Positions 35,245 to 48,542 of a stretch of DNA of 64,000 nt are shown here, in pieces (positions within the stretch are counted from its first letter, which is position 1; each line of letters starts with the position of its first letter). The translations under genes were made by a program, and so were the position numbers. Origin of the DNA: Hyaloscypha bicolor E (Eukaryota > Ascomycota > Leotiomycetes > Helotiales > Hyaloscyphaceae); contig NW_020194512.1 in the NCBI RefSeq assembly GCF_002865645.1, positions 2,769,183 to 2,833,182 on the forward strand, written 5' to 3'. The notes beneath the pieces are model-generated. The model was not told the DNA's origin and ran no database searches. It saw nothing but the letters and a program-made list of their open reading frames with translations.

Positions 35245-38040
35245 CTAAATACTAAAAATAATAGAAAAATCCTACTTAAAGTCCGAAATAATAAAATATT
35301 CAGGATCTTCCTTTATTAGTTAATCTAATTTCTTCTTTATATACCTAAAATAAGACTTATTACCCTTAAATAGTCTTATTTCGTACTTCTGAACTTACTT
35401 AAAGGCAATCCGAACCCGCTAAGCTATATTCTTATACCAAATCCGATATAGTTCTCTATATTAATTAGTATCCGCCTTTAACTATTACTCAATTTCCGCT
35501 TTTACTACTAGATATTAAGAAGGCTTATTATAGCGAATTATATTATATATTATACTAATATACTCTAAATAAATAGCCTCTTCGAATTTTATATTATCTA
35601 TTATATCCTTAAATTAATCTTTAATAAAAGGGAAAAGCTCTAGATAAGAGGCTTTAATAACTTTATAGAAGACTCCATTTTCGTATATTCTATTCTTAAT
35701 AGTAACTAGACTTATTAGAATTATAGTAAAAGGCCTATTAAATAGTAAATTATTATTAAGCTATTCTTTAACTTATATATTATCCGAGAATTAATGCTTT
35801 CCTATAATTTCAGACTTATAGATTATCTAGCTAAAGGCATTTATTTATCTAGTTATATAGACTATACTCGAAGTCTTTCCTTCTACTGCCTTTAGTAGAT
35901 ACTCGCTTAATTCCTTAGCTACTTCTAGCTCAAATTTATCGGAAATAGAGAAGTAATTAATATCTTTAAAGAATTTCTTACTAAAGATAGTAGCCTTTTT
36001 ATAGTCCGTAAGAAAAATATAGCTAATATTCCAATACTTTTTATTAAGGTAGAATTTGCTACTTAAAGCTTTAGTAATAGCTAGATCTTTAGTATTACCT
36101 TTATATTAATTATAATTAATGTTTCCAGAAATAAAGTATTGGGCTAGCTAAGGGTAAGTAACTAGATAGATAGAATACTTATTTAATGCCTTATAGAATC
36201 CGAGCTATATTAATAAATCTACTATTAAAAGTTAAGAGACTAAAATAAAATAGCTATTACCTAGATCTCTATATATTAATATATTATCTTTTTGGAAGTA
36301 GAACTATAGTATCTCTATCTCTACTATTAAGAATTCTCGAATATTAAGCTTCTTAATCTACTTTAGATAATTCTTCTTATAAATATAGCTATTTATATCC
36401 AGATTAGTAGTACTAGACTTAGAAATAGGAACTATAGTATTAAATTAGAGCTATAAATTTAGACGGAATTAATTGGAAATATAGCGCTTATATCTATACT
36501 ATTTAATTTCCTATATTTTAAAGAAGAAATCCCGTATTTCCTTATTTACTTAAGTAACGGAAATATACTTCTTGCCTTTAGTAACTTTATAGATCTTAGT
36601 AACTAGCTTTAGAGCGTCCTTAATATCTTATATATTAATAGAGAGAGTATTAGTAAATTACTAAATATATTCTATATAGAAAGCTTTAAGGAATCTATTA
36701 TTAATTCTATAATATTCTTACTTATAGATAGATCCCAAAATACTATTATATACTTCCTTAAAAATATACTTATTTTACTAAGCAAGTATTAATTTCTATT
36801 TAGCTAGTATTTTATAGGTATATTTAATATTACTATTAAGTTCTCCGGACTTAATATCTTTAGTCTTCCGTTTCTTGGTTCTAGATATAGTTAAGGAAGT
36901 CTTTTTAGATAATATCTTTTTCTTTAAAGTAAAGGGTTTCTCTTTGCTTTTCTCTATTTTACTAACCTTATACTTAGTCTTGCGTTTAGATCTCTGCTAT
37001 CTATTAGAAGTCTTAAGCTTAGCTTACTCTCTATTCTTGCCAGATTTTTCTTATCCAGTTATACTAGTTCTACTAGTCTTACTAGTTTTACTAGCTTTAC
37101 TAGTAGCTTTCTTACTAGGCTTTATTAAATTAGCTTTATTTTTCTTAGCTAGATCCGGTTAAGTTAAAGCTGAAATTATAATAGGGGCCTATTCTCTAGG
37201 CTTATTTCGGAAAGCAGGAAAAGGCTCGTTACTATAAGCTTTCTTAATTAGAATTCCGGAAGCATTAAAGGTATACTATCTAGCTTTAAAGTTATTAGCT
37301 AATAGTAGCTTAAACTTTAATTCTTTAGATTCCGAAATAGCTTTTATATACTTAAGTGCTTTAATAATATCTGATTTAGCAAATATATTAGTATTCTAAT
37401 ACTTTTTATTTTTAATATACTCTAAAGTAGCTTTATTAATTAACTAAATAGCTTTATATACTAAAGCTTTTATCTTAAAGAGAAAATATAACTTCTTATA
37501 GACGTTTTTACTAAGGTTATTATAGATATTATTAATATATTAGTTAAAGGCTTTACTATATAGTATAATTCTATTCTAATCCTTAGTTTTCAGACCGTTT
37601 ACTATAGTTTTAATCTTATTAAGCTTCTCTTATTTGCCTTTAGAAATACCTTTAATAATATTCTCGAATTCCCTATTATTGGTTTAGTAGTTCTTTAGTT
37701 TCTCCTTAGTTAATTCCAGTCCAGTTCCGTCTTTAATAAAGGTTTTCCACTTTAAGAGCTTATTATATATATTATTTAGCTTGTCTAGAATATTTATATT
37801 AAATTCGGTAATTGCAGCTATTTTTTCTAGTATTAGTAGGCCTTTTATAACTATTCAAGCTTCTTTAATACTCTAAACTTTAATACTATTAATCTATAGG
37901 CTTTTAATAATATTATAGCTTATAAGAACTAGCTGCTATATTTCGCTGGCTTAAGAAATCTGTATTTCGGCTATTTTATTATTTTTAATAAGTTATAAAG
38001 ATATTATTAGTATAATAGTTATAGATTATAAAGTTGAAAG
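35245..38040 (-). pseudogene. extra ORF of about 930 codons between pol and 3' LTR of LTR-4
   Basis: With TAA/TAG read as Gln the minus strand stays in one frame for about 2.8 kb. N-terminal third: helical, including ASEIQQLVLISYNIIKSLQI and a long region rich in Lys and Ile, perhaps coiled coil. Middle (about 37160-36900): strongly basic with tandem KTS/RTS units (KTSKTSKTSRTSRTS) and KTKYKVSKIEKSKEKPFTLK, resembling a nuclear-localisation or nucleic-acid-binding linker. C-terminal half: mixed, with NRPFTIILISLVTIKNRIYE near 35730 and LVVKAEIEQQLKAD near 35500, ending FSI before a TAG at 35245-35247. No membrane helix, protease, polymerase or zinc-finger motif is seen. The only disruptions are Gln-type stops, so it was intact when RIP struck. 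Function unknown. Confidence 0.68.
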
Positions 38041-39900
38041 TTCTTAAGGTTATAAGAATTTCTTTTAAGTATATTTTAAAATAAAAAGTAAATTAGAATA
38101 GTTTTAAATTATATAAAGGTATTATATATATTCAAGTTTTTCTTTTTTTCTAGTAAGAAAATAAAGCTAAAATAGTAGTATATATAATAGGAAAAGTAGG
38201 TATAATAATTAGATATATTTGAGATAATATAGTTATAAACTAGAAATAATTATAGAAGATAAAATATAGAGTTAGGCTTCTATTATAAAAAAGAATATAA
38301 ATATATATATCTAAGGAAATATAATTAAGGAAATAATTAAGGCAAATTAAACTAAATAGTAATAATAGGAAAATAAGAAGATAATATAATAGAAATATAA
38401 ATATAATAGTAGTATCTAAAGTATTAGAATATAGAAGGAAATAATGAAAATTTTATAATATAGGTATACTTTAATTTTCTATTTATTTAGAGATATTTCT
38501 ATTAACTTAAAAAATAGTATAAAAGAAAAGAAATAATATAGGAAATATATAAAAGGCAAGATATATAAATATACTAAAAGTATTAGAAAAATATAAAGTA
38601 AATATTAATAGAAAAGAAGTTAGAATAATAGAATTAAGAAATAACTTAGAATAAAATATTACTTCTTTTAAAACTAATCCGTATCTTTTCTAAAAGCTAA
38701 TTATATTTATTTAATACTCGTTAAAGTCGACTTTATATAGTATAAAACTATTTAGTTAGTTAGAACTTTAAAGTAATATCTATATTTATAAAAATAATAC
38801 TAAAAGTATTAGAATATATAAAAAGAAGAACTATAAAATAGTATAAATAAAATTTATAATACTATTATTAAGTTTGAAATAGTTAATATTAAAGTTAATA
38901 TAGAATATAGAAAGATTAGATATCCTAAATTAGTATTAAAAATATAGTATTAAAAGTGTCTTTTTAATTATTTAGATAATATTTAATAGTAGGAAATAGA
39001 TTAATAGTAAGAAATAGCAAATTATACTAGCTTTTTAAAGAAATAATTAGTTTCTAATAATGAAATAGTATTATAATTAGAGAATAAATTCTATATAGAA
39101 GAAGTTTTCTTATATAAAGATAGAAATATATAATATACTAACTAAGCCTTAATATTAGTTTTAAAAGTAGCTATAGTTATATTAAAGAGGAAGTGGATTT
39201 TCTAGTATAAAATAAGCTTTAAATAGATAGATCTAGTTTATCTAATATCTAATAGATTTCCAGAATTATATATTATTAAGTATTTTCGGAAATAACTATT
39301 AGATTTAATAAAGTTTTCTTTTTCTCTTATAAGGCTTCTAGTTTGGCTATTTTATCTATATATAACTTCTAATTAGAAAGTTTATTTAGATATTATAAAG
39401 AAACTTATAATAGTAGTTTAAGTTAAAGTCGAGATCTATAGATATTATAGTTAAGCTTTAGACCGGTATAAGCTATAAAAATAGCTAGATAAAAGGGCGA
39501 GTAGAGCTTTTAAAAGATTTCTAGTTTAGTAAGATATATATAAAAGGCCCTCTTTCTTTTTCTCTTCTCTCTCTATCTCTAAATATAGATATTATTCGTT
39601 ATTATAGTTCGGAATTAAGAGTTTATAAAGTAATCTCTTAATCCTTTATTTAATTTTATACTAAAAGAAATACTTTATATTTAATTTCTAAGATCTAGTA
39701 ATAGAATCTTATATATTAAGAATACTATCTAGTAGTAATAATTAAATAATAGTAAGAAATAAATAATAGTAAAGCTTGTTTAATTTCCAGAATAATAGTT
39801 TAATAATAATATTCTTTAAAGATTATAAATAATAGTTAGAAAGAAAATTCAAAAGATATATAAGAAATTAAAGGTAATAAGCTTTATTCTAGATTAAGAA
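38041..39900 (-). other. LTR-4 segment between pol and the extra ORF
   Basis: RIP-mutated, about 1.8 kb, and no domain readable on either strand. It may hold a promoter or untranslated sequence for the downstream ORF. Confidence 0.45.
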
Positions 39901-39929
39901 AAGTCTCTATTATTAGATACTTTTTTCTA

Positions 39930-42900
39930 GTTCTCTATAAAGAAGATATATTTCGCTCTTTCTAATTCTAGTAACTCTGAAATATATATAATAATACTAG
40001 TAGCTTTCTTGATTTTCTAAGTACTATTTTGCTTATAATACTCTATAACTACTTCCTTTTTTAGTTTTATATCTATCTTAAAATATTTATTTATAAGTAT
40101 ATACTTATTATTAACTTTATCTTTAGGGGAGTACCAGAATTTATTTCTTTTAATAAACTATTTAAGTTAATTTCCGATATATATTCTTTGAAATATAGTA
40201 CTATTAAGCTCTTCTAGTATATAGTATTCTTTTAATTAATCCGTATATCTTACTTTATATAGGCCAAGCCAGTAATATAGCAGCTTTATATTTCTTAACT
40301 TATCTTAATTTATTAATTTAATATTATATATAAGAACTAGATCTTTCTTGAAAATAGGCTTTAAATAAATCTAGTAGATAGTATTAAATTGCTTCTTTTC
40401 TTCTTAATATTATCTATTTTTCTTTATTTTGGCTTCTTTAATATTTTTATCTCTTATTTATATTTGCTTTATATATATTTTTAAAAGCATTTCTCTATTA
40501 TAGACTTTATTCTATTTAAATATTCTTTAGATTAGAAAATATATTTCTATAAGTAGTATAGCTTCTTTACTATAAACTATATAAAAGAGAATAAATCTAG
40601 TCGGTCTATATATAGTAACTCGGTTAGTAAATAGAATATATAGTAGTAAATTTATCTAAGGCTTCTTTTTACCTATTATAAATATAATAAGTACTTGAAT
40701 AATTAGTTAATATTTTCTTTTAATTATACTATTTCTTTTAGAATTATAGGCCAAAATAATAATTCTATTAATTCCTAGCTTATTAAGTTCCTGAATTACT
40801 GCTTTTTTGAATTCCGGCCTACTATTTACCTTAAGCTATCTAAATAAACTATATCTATAAATAATTTCTTTCTAAATAAACTTGGTAATCTTCTTACTAG
40901 TTAGATTCTTTAAAGATCTAGCCTTAATCTATTCTAAGAAGTCGTCTCTAGTAATAACTAACGAGTTATATTCTTTATAGTCTAGTAATTTAACTATATT
41001 AATTCTAAGGTAATAGAAAAGAGATACAGCTTTTATTAGATATAGAACTTCTTCTTATCTTCTTTTACTCTTATACTAATAGACCTTATAAGTATTAATA
41101 TATTTCCGTATATAGTTATAGTAATCTTTCTAGTAATAGCGGCTAGCTATTAAGTAAAAAGTGCTTTCTTTTCCGGTATATTTAATCTTATTATATAGCT
41201 CTTTAATAATAATTTCTCTTTACTTTTAATTATTAATAATAAGTCGAGGCAGATATACTTTAGATATAATTCTTTATAATAATTAATCTCTTATACTATA
41301 ATTTAAAGCTTCCCTACTTAACTTTCGAAACTCGGCTCTAGATATTTCTTCCGGTCTAGAAAGTATTATAAGATATTATATAATATTCTAGTATTATTTG
41401 AAATAGCTATTATCTAAAGGATCTAGTAAAATAGTCGGATTATTAAGTAAAGTATAAGAGTTAGTATTATTATCTACTACTTTACTAGCGGTTATATATA
41501 AAAGGCTATAGCCTTTACTATATAACTTCCGGATTTTATTATTTTTTAATATTACTAATTTATTTCCAGATATAGTAAGGCTTTAATTATTAATTTCTAG
41601 TAACTAAATACTACTATCCAAATATCTAATAAAGGGCTTAAAAGTCGGATTCCTTAAAATAATATTATATAACTGAACTAGAACCACTTTCTTTATCCAA
41701 ATTTTCCGCCTAATAGGTACTATTCTAATAGTATTAAGCTCTATTACTAACTATTTATTAATATTTTTATTATCTTCGGTATTATTTTTTTACTATAGAT
41801 ATCTTAATAATCTATTAGTAGTAATATACTTAGTTCCCTCAATATACTTAACTTTAAAGTCAAATAACTAAATCTATACTAGCTAGCAAGTAACTAGAGC
41901 TCCAGAAAGATCTATAGCTACTTTACTTAGTTATATAACAAGTATATTAGTATCTAGTTTAAGGATAAAGTAAATTTTATATAGCCAGAATTATACTTTC
42001 TATAGATACTTTACTAGCCCTCAGTATTTTCTCTTAATAGTATTATATCTCTATTTAGTATTATTCCAGATTTCAGACTTATATTATATAACTTTCTTTT
42101 TCCCTTTATTATTATATTAACTAAAAGTTCCGCTCTATTTATCCAGGCTAGTATTTACTACTAATATAATTATTTCTTAATCTTCTAATAGATTATAATA
42201 TAACTTATAAAGTATTAGAGTAGTAGTAAGCTTTTCCTAAAGGATTTATATAGCTTGCTTTTATTTATTATTCCAGTTTTATATTATACTCTTCCTTATT
42301 AAGTAATAAATAGATTTAGTAATAATTATAAAGCCTTTAATCTAAATATAGTAGTAAATAATAATTCCGATAAACGCCTTACCTTTAGTTATACTATTAT
42401 AATACTTCTATCTTAAGATCTTAGTAATTCCTGAACTTAAAAGGCTTCTTCCAAATGCTCTATAGATAAAGCTAATAATAACTATACTATTATAATAGAA
42501 CTGTAATTTTTCTCTAATACTAGCTCCGGCTCGCTTAACTTTATTTAAAGTTATATTCAGGTTTTAAAGATATTCGAATATAAAACGCCAAATTTCAGAT
42601 AAAATAAGCTGCCTATTATAATCTATATAAGGTTCTTTAACTCTAATATTATTAATAAATAGTATAGCGATTTTAGGAAATAGATTCTCTAGAATAGTTA
42701 TAATAACCTATATAAACTATATAACGGAATTAGTAGCTCTTTAAGGTAGTATAGTTATTTTTAATAGTTCTAGAAGCGTTATAAATATAGTTAAATCTCT
42801 ATTATAAGTATCTAGTATAAATTAATTATATTTAGAAAAGAAATTAATTAGAGAAATATAAGTATATCTAGTAAATTTCTTTAAAATCTTATTAGTAGAC

Positions 42901-45000
42901 GGAAATAAGTTAGTATCTTATAGGGTTACTGAATTTATCTTTATAGCGGTATTAATTAGTCTATAAGTTCTAGTAATTTTCTTTATAACTAAGAATTATA
43001 GATTTCGGTAAGATTTATTATATTTTTTAAGAACTTTATAATCTAGATATTCTAATAGCATTTTTACTACTACTAGTACTAGAGCTTTAAGATATAGGAA
43101 ATCCTTCTCTTACTAGGCTTTATACTTAATAGTCTTAATTAGAATAGATAGGCTAATATTCTTATAGACTTTTCCTACTTCTTTCTAATTAAATATAATT
43201 ATATCTTTTTAATTAATTATTAATTCTTGAAATATAGCTAATTTCTTTTTCTAGAGCCAGTTACTAATATCTAATTATTTCAGGCATTCCGGAGTAAGTT
43301 ATAAACCTCTTAAAATAGCTAATATTCTCGATAAAAGATAGTTTTTATACTTCCTAATATATTTCTATAAATATTCTCTAGCTTTGAATTTCTTAAACTA
43401 GTTCGGATATCTATTAAGGCCTTTTCTAGTTCTATTATTAGTATTTACTAGTTAAATCTTCTTATTCTTTATTTTATATATTTCTATAACTAGAAATAGA
43501 CTATAGTTATTATTTTTTTCTTTAAAAGCTATAGCTATTTTCTCTAGTACTCTCTTTATCTAATCTCCGGAGTTTATAATCTTTCTACTTAGTTTCTTTC
43601 TAATTAAATATAGAGAGTGCCTTTTTATCTAGTATTTTAATATATCTTCCTTAAACTTCTATATATTTCAGAATTCTTTCTAGTTTTGGGTTCTATATTT
43701 CTTAGTTTCGGAAATATATTTCTTTATTATTAGAAGATATTACTTTACTTCTTCTTTAGAAATGTCTTTACTTAATACCCTTTTTACTTCTTTTTCTATT
43801 AAATCCGGAACTACTTTTAATAATACTTTAATTAGAGCCTTTTCTGCTTTAGTTTCTCTAAAAATATTATTAATTTCCTAAACTTCTAAATCTAAAATAA
43901 AAAAATCTATAAGAAATTCCGGTATCTTTCTATTTCCTTTAATATTACTACTAGTTATAATATTAGGCTCTATTTTTCCTCTTTATCTTTAGTTTCCTGC
44001 TCTATATTATTTAATTCCTTAACTCTAGAAGCTTAGTACTTTTAAACTATTACTTTCTTCTACTTTCCGGAATTCTTTAAAAGTGAAATAATTATAATAG
44101 TACAGATATTCTGGTTATCTTTAGGGTTAGTAAATCTTTTATTCTATAAACTATTATTTCTATATATAATATTTATCTTTATCTTTACTAAGAATAGTTA
44201 ATTAAGTAGAATCTTTAGAGCTTTTTTAACTAAAAAGAATATATCTTTATATTTTACTCTATTTATAATTTTAGCTTTAAGCTTTACTATTTCTGCAAAT
44301 CCAAATTCTGCTCTAATAGTAGTAGATATTTAATAATCTGTAATATTATATATTATTTTACTAATATTTCTAGAGATCTTTTTAGAAAGAATATTAACTT
44401 TAGCTCTAGTATTAATTATTCCTTCGTATTTAATACTTTCTTAAGGTTCTTGAAATATAAATCGGAGGTATAGAAATTATATAATATATTTATAAGCTAG
44501 TAATATCCGAATATTAATACTATTGCCTTTAAATCGAATAATTCTATTAGTATTAGATATTTAAGCCGGTATTTCTAGTTCCTTAAATATTCTATTTATT
44601 ATATAAGCTATAGCTACTAGTTCTATAAATCTTCTAGTATATCTAACTATACTTAATATAATAGTATTTCCTATTTGCAAGATAGTAAAATAGAGAGTAT
44701 TATTCTTAATCTATTAGTTCTAAAGTATAGTAGCTAGATCCGGTATCTTTAAGGTATTAATAAGTATTCTTATTTCTTTCTAAGTCTTTAGAAGTGAAAT
44801 AGTTACTTTTTTCGGTAGCCTTATTAAAATATTATTAACTTTAGAAGTTCTATACTTATTATAATTAAGAGTATACTAAGTTCCTAATTTATCTAGTTTA
44901 TTTCCGGAAATATTAATATTTATATCTTTAGCTAGGCTATTTTCTTATCTATTACTTCTTAAAGCAGTATTTTTCTGGCCTCTTATATAAGGTAGCCTTT
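39930..45000 (-). pseudogene. pol of LTR-4 (RT, RNase H, integrase), decayed
   Basis: RT is near 42940-42400: TLQDTNLFPSTNKILKKF (TIRDANLPPSVDEFSEEF type), LINFFSKYNQFILDTYNRDL, TILPQRATNSVIQF (TTLPQGATNSVAQF type), and INNIRVKEPYIDYN in the active-site block. RNase H is near 41996-41795: FWLYKIYFILKLDTN, LSGALVTC and LFDFKVKYIEGTKYIT (FDFEVRHVPGTKHTAADGL type). Integrase C-terminal half: AVIQELNKLGINRIIILAYN and NSIIKRKYQLII (the ANGxVERxH region) near 40800-40700, then a basic tail to about 39930. The family is the large Pezizomycotina Gypsy clade with these RT motifs. Stops are at Gln codons. The upper limit is approximate. Confidence 0.82.
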
Positions 45001-46990
45001 CTTCCGCTCTAGCTCGTCTTTAGAAAACCTCTTTAGCTATTTCTACCTCTCTTTTCTTTCTCCTTAATAAGAAATCTATTATAGTATTAATAGAAATACT
45101 ATTTATAGCTAAATCTTAGTATTATCTATTAATTCTAGAACCTAAAGTATTAGTAATTCTAATATAATTTCCTCTAAGGCAAAGCGGCTATTTAGATTCC
45201 CTAAATATAACTTATTTGCTTCTATATATAGATTCCGGTTAGCCAGTTCCCTTTTCTCTTTCTTATCTAGTAAACTAGATATCCCTTATTAATCTCTAGA
45301 TATTTTTAGGTCAAGTATTTAAGTTATAGTCGAATTCTTCTTTTCGGACTTGGAAAATAATTTAGTTAAACTACTAGTACTTACTAGTAAGGAAAAAAGA
45401 AATGCTTTCTTATTTAGGCTTAAATAGCCTTTTATATTATCTTCTATTAAATTAGTAAATATATCTATAATTTATAAGCTTTCCTATTAGTAAGTAATAG
45501 AATTAAGAAATATAGATATATTTTGAATTAATATTATTATTCTTATTTCTGCTATAATATCTATAGCAAATTCATTCTCTCGGTTCTAGATCTATACTAT
45601 AGGCTATATTAATTTAAGTAGTATTTTCTGACTATATTTGAGACTAACTTCCTTTAGAATATAATTATTCAGACCCTTTATCTATTCTAGCTTAACTACT
45701 ATAGCTACTATAGTATTCTCTATAACCTCTACTATAACTTCTAGTATATTTTCCCTAAAAACTCGAATTATATCTACTAGGCTATTAATACTATTATACT
45801 TATTATAGTTAGCTAGGCTATATAAATAGGCTATAGATATCTTTCCGAATTATAATAGTAGCTATATTAAATTATCTCTATAGGTTCTCTTAAGTTATAG
45901 TAGTAATAGATAGTTTTTCCAGACTTCTTACTAGCTAGTTAATATTATTTCTCTTAGATTTACTACTTTTAGTAGATTTCGTATAATTAGCTATAAGCTA
46001 GATTTTCTTCTTACTTATATCTATAGTAACTTTAAGAAGTATAGTAGAAGAAACCGGTAAAAAATAATTATCTTCTAGTTTAGAAACTATATTATAGACT
46101 ACTATATTTAAGTATTCTTATTTAAGTCTAGATATATCTGGGTTATTAGTAATATTAAAATAGTATTTCTTTTCTTTATATTAATAGAATATTACTGCCT
46201 TTTTATATATCTTATTATATTTATAGGTAGAAATATTTATAGGCTCGAAATTTATATTCTTAAGAATATAATTCCTTATTAAAATAGATAATTCTCTTAT
46301 AAACTCTTGGTACTAAGTAATTTTATCTATTTCTTTCCTCTTTAGTAATTTCTTTAATACTCTATTAAATATATTAATATAAGACTTAAAAGAGATTTCT
46401 TTATTTTGAACTTATATAATAATTTAATTAAGAAAATTGCAGCTAATTTTAAGTATTTTCTAGTTATACTCTCGGAATTTCTTTAGTAAGGCCTTAAAGA
46501 ACTTGGTTTTCTAGTAATTTTCTGGGTTATTAGTATAGTACTCTAATATAGCCTTAATCTAATTCTTATAAATAGGAGAGATATAACGGATAATTCTCTC
46601 TCTTTTAGTATTATTAGAAATATAATAGTTCTTATATATATTTATATACTATTCTAAGAATATAGAAATATTACTTTTCTGAAATTATAGTATTTTAGAA
46701 GCTTCTATAAGCGGCAGATTCAAATCCGGTACTAGTATATATTTATTCTTAGCTATATTAATCTTAATAATTTCTTCTATAGCTAATTATAGAGTTTCTA
46801 TATCTAAGACTTCTATTAATAATATTTCTGAAAAGCTAATTTCCCGTTTAAATATATCTTTTAATTTGGAAACCGGAATTAGGGAGAAACCAGTTAATAA
46901 TAATAAATATAGTCGAGATTCGAGTTTTAGTATTAATAGTAATAAAGTAGTAGCTTTTTTAGTCTTATTTCTATTATTTATACTTTCTTT
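45001..46990 (-). pseudogene. gag of LTR-4, decayed
   Basis: Between the 5' (right) LTR and RT the minus strand reads as a gag-like protein: acidic leader (ILLIEVLDIETLQLAIEE), then RERIIRYISPIYKNQIKAIL and FFKALLKKFREYNQKI, typical of the capsid helices, and a Lys/Ser-rich end (TKSTKSSKSKRNN) near 45930. No clear zinc knuckle could be read. Stops are Gln-type. Confidence 0.65.
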
Positions 46991-47775
46991 TCTGCTCCGT
47001 TAGCTTAATATCTATAATATTTTCTCTTAATTTCGCTAAACTAGATATACTCTATAATATTATTAATAAATATAATAAAAATAATAATAATAAAAACGAT
47101 TTCTCTAATTCCGCTATTTTCCCTAATTTCTCTGAATTCTCCTTATTATTTCTACTTGGTAATCTCTCCTTTCTCTAAAGGCTTCTCTAATTTATCTATA
47201 TAATTTCTTATTTCCGATTTTCTTTTAATTCTTTCTAATTTCTATTTACTATCTTACTTGAAATTAAGGGTATTCTCTATTTTAGATATTCTCTTTAGAC
47301 TTAGAAGCAAACTTTACTATTAAGATTAAAGCTACTTTAATTCCGACTTTTACTATAACTAAAAATAATATATAAATTAATAGTATAATTTTATTTCCGT
47401 ATACTAAAGTCTGTTTCTAACTAAGGTCTAACTTATATTATCTTAGTATAATATTTCCCATTCTATTTCCTCTACTTCTTTTCCTTCTATAATTAGCCTC
47501 TATTTCCACTATCCCTATATACTATACTAATAACTATATCTTACGGCCAACTTATATTCAAGTTACTAGATATATCGGAAATTAACGTAAGATATTGAGA
47601 TTAATACTTATATATCCTTAATATTTCGGCCTTAGGCTTAAGATATTATAATAGCTCTTTTTTCCTCTAACTTACTAAGCTAATAATCCGCCTTATAGAT
47701 ATCCCTTAGAACTTTATAAGAGTATTACCTTAATTATAAAGTTTCTATCTTTCCTATATTACTTACTATAAAATA
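46991..47775 (-). other. 5' untranslated region of LTR-4
   Basis: About 0.8 kb between the 5' LTR and gag with no frame. A primer-binding site should start next to 47775, but I could not match it to a tRNA. Confidence 0.5.
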
Positions 47776-48077
47776 TATAGAAAGGAAACTATAATAAGAC
47801 AAAAACCCATATAAAGTATACCAGAGTGCAAAATGTAACTTAATAGTAAAATAATAAATTAAAAGTATAAATAGTAAAGTATAAATAGTATATAGTATAT
47901 AAAAGCTTAATTAATTAAATACTTATAAAGAATTATTCTCTAAGTCTATAGAAAAACCAGCTTTCTTATATAATTTCCGCAAGTTATATATAAAAGGCCG
48001 CAGCCTTTACTATATAACCTAAACCTTAAAACCGCCAAAATAATATAATTTTCGACGAGTACGGCCTGCTATATTAT
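47776..48077 (-). repeat. 5' LTR of LTR-4
   Basis: 302 bp, ending CTGCTATATTAT on the plus strand. It is less RIP-mutated than its partner in several places (GCGGCC-like sequence near 47999). Confidence 0.9.
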
Positions 48078-48082
48078 ACTAG

Positions 48083-48293
48083 CTAAATTATATAAAAAAT
48101 AATACTTATCTAGAATTATATAGAAATAATAATAAACTCTTCTAAATTATATATTAAAGATATCTGTCTTTTATATATAATATTTATATTCGAAATACTA
48201 ATCTATTTTAGAAAGAGAAATAATATAAAATTAGATAGATTATTAGCTTTTATAAAGCTCGGAAATAAGCTTATTCTAAAAGAAAAAGTAATA
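48083..48293 (+). pseudogene. pol of LTR-2, part 3 and polypurine tract
   Basis: This is the end of the LTR-2 body after LTR-4. It aligns in reverse complement with LTR-5 around 51717-51935. The tract CTAAAAGAAAAAGTAA just before the 3' LTR is a plausible polypurine primer. Confidence 0.75.
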
Positions 48294-48540
48294 TTATAAT
48301 TCCCAGATATCTAATTAGATATCTTTTAGATATATGTAATATAGCTATTTTATTAGAGAAATATATTTGAAATATATTAGAGATATTTAGAAAGCTAAGT
48401 TCCTTCGGGACTAGTATATTATAAAATATATATGTTTTCTTATAGCTTTCTATATTCTAGTTTTCTTTTTCTTAGCTTTAAATTATTTTTATAAGAGATC
48501 TTCTATTTTACTTTCCAAGTCCTAAATATTATACCAGTAA
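48294..48540 (+). repeat. 3' LTR of LTR-2
   Basis: Starts TTATAATTCCCAGATAT like the 5' copy, but it is about 12 bp longer because of small insertions, and its last bases differ (CCAGTAA against TTTATAA). Confidence 0.8.
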
Positions 48541-48542
48541 TA

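Larger units (their letters stand above)
34912..48077 (-). mobile_element. LTR-4: large Ty3/Gypsy element, 13.2 kb, nested in LTR-2
   Basis: Two LTRs of exactly 302 bp (34912-35213 and 47776-48077) with target duplication ACTAG on both sides (34907-34911 and 48078-48082). LTR-5 shows the empty site. The coding strand is minus: gag about 46990-45900, pol about 45000-39930, then about 1.8 kb with no domain seen, then an ORF of about 930 codons (38040-35245) before the 3' LTR. A purine-rich AGAGGGTCGG lies just inside the left LTR, as expected for the polypurine tract of a minus-strand element. At 13 kb it is long for a fungal Gypsy element because of the extra ORF. Confidence 0.9.
20815..48540 (+). 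mobile_element. LTR-2: Ty3/Gypsy chromovirus split by two nested elements
   Basis: The LTRs lie at 20815-21049 and about 48294-48540. The body is in three pieces: 20815-26618, 34672-34911 and 48083-48540, about 6.5 kb when joined. The gaps are LTR-3 (26619-34666) and LTR-4 (34912-48077). LTR-5 is the same family (6670 bp, inverse orientation) and reads continuously across both junctions, so the nesting is certain. Orientation follows pol on the plus strand. TAATA precedes the 5' LTR (20810-20814) and also occurs at 48538-48542; this would be the target duplication if the last few bases of the 3' LTR are lost, so it is tentative. Confidence 0.9.

Noticed and set aside
36875..37162. 95-codon hydrophobic plus-strand ORF
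   Set aside because: It is antisense to the basic KTS-repeat part of the LTR-4 extra ORF, so the apparent membrane segments are complement artefacts.
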